A stretch of 8,448 nucleotides of DNA, taken from assembly GCA_947472635.1 (NCBI GenBank), contig CANJDY010000104.1, positions 1 through 8,448 on the forward strand, given 5' to 3'. Both the position numbers and the translations under genes were made by a program. Positions within the stretch are counted from its first letter, which is position 1. Each line of letters opens with the position of its first letter. Below, one piece after another: positions 5,188 to 8,448 of this stretch. This DNA comes from Chitinophagaceae bacterium. Lineage in GTDB: Bacteria > Bacteroidota > Bacteroidia > Chitinophagales > Chitinophagaceae. The notes beneath the pieces are model-generated. The model ran no database searches and was not told the origin of the DNA. It saw nothing but the letters and a program-made list of their open reading frames with translations.

Positions 5188-6228
5188 TTATTGTTCAGTA
5201 TAATGTATTGTGCTTAATGACCTAAGTTTTTCAGCCGCAAATTCGGGTGTGATATCTCTTTGAGGGTTGGCAAGCATTTCAAAACCAACCATGAATTTCT
5301 TAACAGTCGCACTTCTTAATAATGGCGGAAAAAAATGCATATGCCAATGCCATTCAGGATGTTCCCCATCATTAACAGGGGCTTGGTGCATGCCGCCTGA
5401 ATAGGGAAATGAAATATCAAACAAGTTGTCATACTTTGTTGTTAATTGTTTTAGTATAATAGCCAATGATTTCTTTTCCTGTGCATTAAATTGAGTGACA
5501 TGTTGTAAATGACGTTTACTTACAACCATAGTCTCATAAGGCCAAACTGCCCAGAATGGAACGAGTGCCAAAAAATCTTCATTCTCCAATACGACCCGTT
5601 CGTTCTTTTTTAATTCAAGGTTAATATAAGCCGATAGTAAACTTGTATGATGTTTATTGAAATAAATTTTCTGCTGTGTTGTTTCTTTTGATAATTCTAG
5701 AGGCAAAGAGGAGGAAGACCAGATTTGGCCGTGCGGATGTGGATTGCTGCAACCCATTATCTCACCTTTATTTTCGAAAATCTGTATATACCTTATAGTC
5801 GGATTCGCAGAAAGTTCCCTAAACTCATTTTGCCAAAGTTCAATTACCTTTTCAATAGCTTCTACGGGCAACTGAGGTAGTGTAAGGTTATGTGTAGGCG
5901 AAAAACAAATTACCTTACATATACCTGATTCACTTTTTGCATGCAACAATCCTTCTTCTTCATAACTACCTTCGGGAGTGTCTGTCAGTAGTGCTGAAAA
6001 ATCATTTACAAAAGAATATGGTTCATTGTAATAGGGATTATTTGATCCATCGGATCTTTTATTACCGGGACACAAATAGCAGTTAGGGTCATGTGAAGGA
6101 CGATCACCTTTTGGCAATTCCTCAACTTTTCCCTGCCATGGTCTTTTCATACGGTGTGGAGAAACCAATACCCAATCACCGGTTAATATATTCAATCGAG
6201 TATGTGAATGTTCTTTTAAGTCAAACAT
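5188..6228 (-). CDS. galT: galactose-1-phosphate uridylyltransferase
   Basis: GalT, a cytosolic HIT-superfamily enzyme of the Leloir pathway, exchanges UMP between UDP-glucose and galactose-1-phosphate, giving glucose-1-phosphate and UDP-galactose. The full length of 346 residues matches the family. The active site NPHPHGQIW holds H164 and the nucleophile H166. Zinc-site residues C50 and C53 (CYLC) and H113 (SPTHNLTLP) are present, together with H281, H294, H296 and H298 (MHQAP ... EWHWHMHFFPP). These line up almost exactly with E. coli GalT numbering. The end YGGF-like block (RSATVKKFMVGFEML) is also typical. The ATG at 6228 starts 3 bp after the galK stop, so the two form an operon read galK then galT. 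The next gene downstream, galE, is decayed. No lesion is visible in galT itself, so it is probably still functional. Confidence 0.96.
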   Translation of the reverse strand: MFDLKEHSHTRLNILTGDWVLVSPHRMKRPWQGKVEELPKGDRPSHDPNCYLCPGNKRSDGSNNPYYNEPYSFVNDFSALLTDTPEGSYEEEGLLHAKSESGICKVICFSPTHNLTLPQLPVEAIEKVIELWQNEFRELSANPTIRYIQIFENKGEIMGCSNPHPHGQIWSSSSLPLELSKETTQQKIYFNKHHTSLLSAYINLELKKNERVVLENEDFLALVPFWAVWPYETMVVSKRHLQHVTQFNAQEKKSLAIILKQLTTKYDNLFDISFPYSGGMHQAPVNDGEHPEWHWHMHFFPPLLRSATVKKFMVGFEMLANPQRDITPEFAAEKLRSLSTIHYTEQ

Positions 6229-6231
6229 AAT

Positions 6232-7389
6232 TTATGATATTAATTCAGTTCCGTTTTCAATTGAAGCCACATAATATGTCAATGGTAATTCCATTTCTTT
6301 TTCATAAGCCAGTTTTAAATCTGCTACCAATTCATCGATAGCCGTTTCTTTAACCAGGTTGATTGTACAGCCGCCAAAACCGCCGCCTAGCATACGTGAA
6401 CCAATAACATTGGTATTATTTTTTACTTTATTTACCAACCAATCCAGTTCTTTACAGCTTACTTCATACATTTTACTTAAGCCATCATGAGTTGTAAACA
6501 TTTTTTTTCCCAATGCTGCTAAATCGCCGCTTTGCAAATCATTACATCCTTCCAAAAGACGACTGATTTCCTGTACAACATAGCGACCTCGTTTATCAAT
6601 CAATTCATCATTAGGTAACACATATTTGTTCAGCATTTCCTCTGATACATTCCTTAAAGAATTTACTCCCTGCACATTTTGCTTCACCCACTCCACAGCT
6701 GTTTCGCATTCTTTTCTTCGGGTATTATATTCGGAAGAAGCCAGTGAATGTTTTACGCCGGTATTTAACAACAATACTTTTAACCCCTCCAGTTTGAACG
6801 GAACATATTCATACTCTAACGAACGGCAATCCAGTTTAATTACATAATCCTTCTTTCCCATCATAGATGCAAACTGATCCATGATGCCGCACATTACTCC
6901 TGCATATTCATGTTCTGCTTTCTGTGCCATACGTACCATTGTAAGCCTATCTAAATCAGTTTGCAATAATTCATTTAAAGCAAAAACGGTAGCACATTCC
7001 ACGGCTGCAGAAGAAGATAACCCCGCACCCATTGGGACATCGCTGGTTAATACCGCATTAAAGCCAGGCAGTTGAACGCCTCTTTTAAGAAATTGAGCTG
7101 CGCTGCCAAGTATGTAGTTTGGCCAGCTAACATCACCTACAGGCTTCAAGTCTTTAAGATTAACTGAAAAATTTTCATTCAAATCCATTGCCACTAGGTG
7201 AATCTCATCGTCATCACGAAGAGAAACAGCAATGTAGGCTGCTTTGTCAATAGCAGCAGGCAATACAAAACCTTCATTATAATCGGTATGTTCACCGATT
7301 ATATTGATACGACCGGGTGAACGAACGATGAGTGGTTCTGTTTGAAAATTCTGCTGGAAAACTTTTTTTAATTCTTTTATCATTTCCAT
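6232..7389 (-). CDS. galK: galactokinase
   Basis: GalK, a cytosolic GHMP-family kinase, makes galactose-1-phosphate from galactose and ATP, the first committed Leloir step. At 385 residues it is full length. The galactokinase signature GRINIIGEHTDYNEG (26-40), the ATP loop PMGAGLSSSAA (119-129), the catalytic-base region CGIMDQFAS with D171, and the C-terminal GHMP motif GSRMLGGGFGGC (330-341) are all intact. Two starts are possible, 7389 (MEMIKEL) and 7383 (MIKEL). The second gives the more usual galactokinase N-terminus, and I keep the longer one without strong reason. It is the promoter-proximal gene of the gal operon, with galT 3 bp downstream. A 7-bp inverted repeat lies 14 bp upstream of the ATG and may regulate it. 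No GalR-type regulator is visible in the window. Confidence 0.96.
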   Translation of the reverse strand: MEMIKELKKVFQQNFQTEPLIVRSPGRINIIGEHTDYNEGFVLPAAIDKAAYIAVSLRDDDEIHLVAMDLNENFSVNLKDLKPVGDVSWPNYILGSAAQFLKRGVQLPGFNAVLTSDVPMGAGLSSSAAVECATVFALNELLQTDLDRLTMVRMAQKAEHEYAGVMCGIMDQFASMMGKKDYVIKLDCRSLEYEYVPFKLEGLKVLLLNTGVKHSLASSEYNTRRKECETAVEWVKQNVQGVNSLRNVSEEMLNKYVLPNDELIDKRGRYVVQEISRLLEGCNDLQSGDLAALGKKMFTTHDGLSKMYEVSCKELDWLVNKVKNNTNVIGSRMLGGGFGGCTINLVKETAIDELVADLKLAYEKEMELPLTYYVASIENGTELIS

Positions 7390-7402
7390 CTTCTGCGATT
7401 AT

Positions 7403-7420
7403 AAGGATGATTACATCCTT
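7403..7420. promoter_or_regulatory. inverted repeat in the galK leader
   Basis: AAGGATG (7403-7409) and CATCCTT (7414-7420) are exact reverse complements around four bases, centred about 22 bp before the galK ATG at 7389. The placement suits an operator, or a leader hairpin that would affect galK translation. There is no T-run after it on either strand, so it is not a terminator. A clear Bacteroidota promoter (TTG...TAnnTTTG) could not be recognised in 7421-7474. Confidence 0.4.
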
Positions 7421-7474
7421 TTACTTACATATTCTACGAATTTTATCCGCTTGTTATAATTGATTTTTCATTTG

Positions 7475-7852
7475 TTAATCTTTTATATCAGTTCCACACC
7501 TAAACCCGATATGTACAGCGCCGTTATCGAGAGAGGGCTCATAGCTTTTAATTTCCACGCGCTGCCTATCAAACTTTTCACATCGGTCATTATCGGTTGT
7601 TACATGCGCATAAAATTCAAACACCTATTTATTCAGGGAGGCGTCCCATTTTTCTGCAATATGCCTGCCAAAATCAGGATGGCTGGCACATTGGTCAGAT
7701 GCCTCCACGGCCTCATGGCCGGGAGACAATCTGCTATTGATACGTTCATAAGTTTTTCCTTTTTCCTCGGCACTTAAACTGACCTGTGCTGAAACATTGA
7801 ATGATACAGTCAAGATCAAAAAAAACAAACCAATAGAGAAAGGAGATGACAT
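7475..7852 (-). pseudogene. broken secreted polysaccharide-lyase-like gene with foreign tail
   Basis: From the ATG at 7852 a signal peptide (MSSPFSIGLFFLILTVSFNV, cleavage after SAQ) leads into LSAEEKGKTYERINSRLSPG, HEAVEASDQCASHPDFGRHI, AEKWDASLNK and then TAG at 7625-7627. The same frame goes on after the stop as VFEFYAHVTTDNDRCEKFDR, QRVEIKSYEPSLDN. This block resembles a Bacteroidota secreted glycan-active family that I associate with heparin-lyase-like polysaccharide lyases (pattern ND.R...DRQR.EIK.Y..SP). The TAG replaces the expected aromatic codon (NK-Y-VFEF). After about 110 codons the homology ends. The tail GAVHIGFRCGTDIKD before TAA at 7475 resembles the C-terminus of formylglycine-generating-enzyme (sulfatase-modifying) domains. 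A normal family member is much longer, so the gene is truncated. It starts 10 bp after the upstream MBG gene. The family names are tentative. Confidence 0.65.
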
Positions 7853-7862
7853 CTTTTAATTA

Positions 7863-8448
7863 TTATAAGATTGAAATTATTTTTTTACAATCAATCGACC
7901 AGCCTTTCACCTTGATGATATATAAACCTGGCAATAGGAATGGCAAATCCATCTTTGTGGTGGAAAAGCCCTTCGGGACATTACAGCCTACACTTTTAAT
8001 CGGCGTTCCGTTTAAATTATACAAGATGGCATCTGCCACAATGAATTGCGTAGAATAAATCTGTAAAGTAAGCTGGCTGCTGCTGCTTCTATACGCATTG
8101 AGGTTTATCTGGTTCTTGCCTGCAGGAGGATAAATGGTAAACCTGCCGCTTACATAGGTGATGCTATAATTCGATGTATCGGCTCCCGTTGGCGCAATGC
8201 TGTAGTGACCCGCTGCAGACCCTTTCAGCGCAATGGTTGACCCTTTTGTAAAAAGATTCGCACCTGTTTCACCTAACACCAAACCGGTATAGGTAAATAC
8301 AAAAACTGGATTGTCTTCTCCCTGTATCTTGGTAGTGTCATTCGCTTTCACGGTAAGGGGTACCCTGTTTACAGTAAGTGTTTTGGCCATGCTCAGGGCA
8401 GCATAATAAAAAGAATCACCAGCCTGGGTGGCAGTAATAATCGCTGAA
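7863..8448 (-). CDS. MBG-domain T9SS cargo protein, C-terminal part (5' end outside window)
   Basis: The frame is open to the right edge, so the ATG at 8390 is internal. The 195 or so visible codons start with the end of one MBG-type Ig-like repeat (SAIITATQAGDSFYYAALSM, AKTLTVNRVPL). A full second repeat follows: LTVKANDTTKIQGEDNPVF, TYTGLVLGE, then YSIAPTGADTSNYSITYVSG, RFTIYPP. This is the usual MBG pattern of 'TVKA...Y......F...Y.GF..GE' ending in NY.I.Y..G..T. The last 75 residues form a T9SS C-terminal sorting domain (ADAILYNLNGTPIKSV, then FLLPGLYIIKVKGWSID, CKKIISIL), so the protein is probably exported across the outer membrane and anchored or released. The functional N-terminal domains are outside the window. 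It is likely an extracellular adhesin or enzyme carrying Ig spacers. It ends 10 bp before the broken lyase-like gene on the same strand. Confidence 0.85.
   Translation of the reverse strand, partial: SAIITATQAGDSFYYAALSMAKTLTVNRVPLTVKANDTTKIQGEDNPVFVFTYTGLVLGETGANLFTKGSTIALKGSAAGHYSIAPTGADTSNYSITYVSGRFTIYPPAGKNQINLNAYRSSSSQLTLQIYSTQFIVADAILYNLNGTPIKSVGCNVPKGFSTTKMDLPFLLPGLYIIKVKGWSIDCKKIISIL

Noticed and set aside
7625..7627. TAG as a recoded or read-through codon
   Set aside because: The other genes use standard stops, and the reading frame soon loses homology anyway. Simple gene decay explains it.
7460..7777. Plus-strand 105-codon frame
   Set aside because: It is antisense to the lyase-like remnant, whose minus-strand frame carries a signal peptide and recognisable motifs. 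The plus-strand product has no family features.
7846..8058. Plus-strand 70-codon frame
   Set aside because: It is antisense to the T9SS sorting domain of the MBG protein, which explains the sequence better.
1..8448. CRISPR array, insertion sequence, integrase or phage genes
   Set aside because: No regularly spaced direct repeats, transposase or integrase frames, or terminal repeats flanking a gene are seen.

Overview
The window looks like chromosomal DNA of a Bacteroidota bacterium, probably of the Chitinophaga/Sphingobacteria side. The reasons are AT-rich spacers, few clear Shine-Dalgarno sites, many short-signal lipoproteins, an MBG-domain protein ending in a type IX secretion (T9SS) sorting tail, and a YHYH / MORN-lipoprotein / SCO gene cluster. 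The genus is an inference.

Left half (1-3889, plus strand): a metal-handling gene run. It starts with the C-terminal part of a multicopper oxidase with complete type 1 and trinuclear copper ligands. A MORN-repeat lipoprotein and a SCO1/SenC-type copper-chaperone lipoprotein follow, the latter starting inside the former. After a 210-bp gap comes a YHYH-domain lipoprotein, and then a second MORN-lipoprotein/SCO pair with the same overlapping arrangement. The layout is therefore [metal/histidine protein - MORN - SCO] twice, and both copies look intact. The likely reading is that each SCO delivers copper or redox service to the histidine-rich secreted protein upstream of it, with the MORN lipoprotein as an envelope partner. 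This is inferred from gene order.

Middle (3890-4278): no gene that can be supported, but four inverted repeats. One (4224-4255) is a good terminator for the minus-strand Spy/CpxP-like periplasmic protein at 4279-4671.

Right half (4690-7389, minus strand): galK and galT are intact and 3 bp apart. They are followed by a decayed chimera in which the first third of galE is joined to an internal piece of a sodium/sugar symporter. The Leloir operon was probably once galK-galT-galE-symporter, and an internal deletion followed by point decay erased its distal half.

Right end (7475-8448, minus strand): a second broken gene and a partial one. The broken gene is a secreted polysaccharide-lyase-like protein with an in-frame TAG and a foreign tail. 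The partial one is the C-terminus of an MBG-repeat T9SS cargo protein that runs off the window. The contrast between an intact duplicated copper cluster and an eroding sugar-utilisation side is the main story here.
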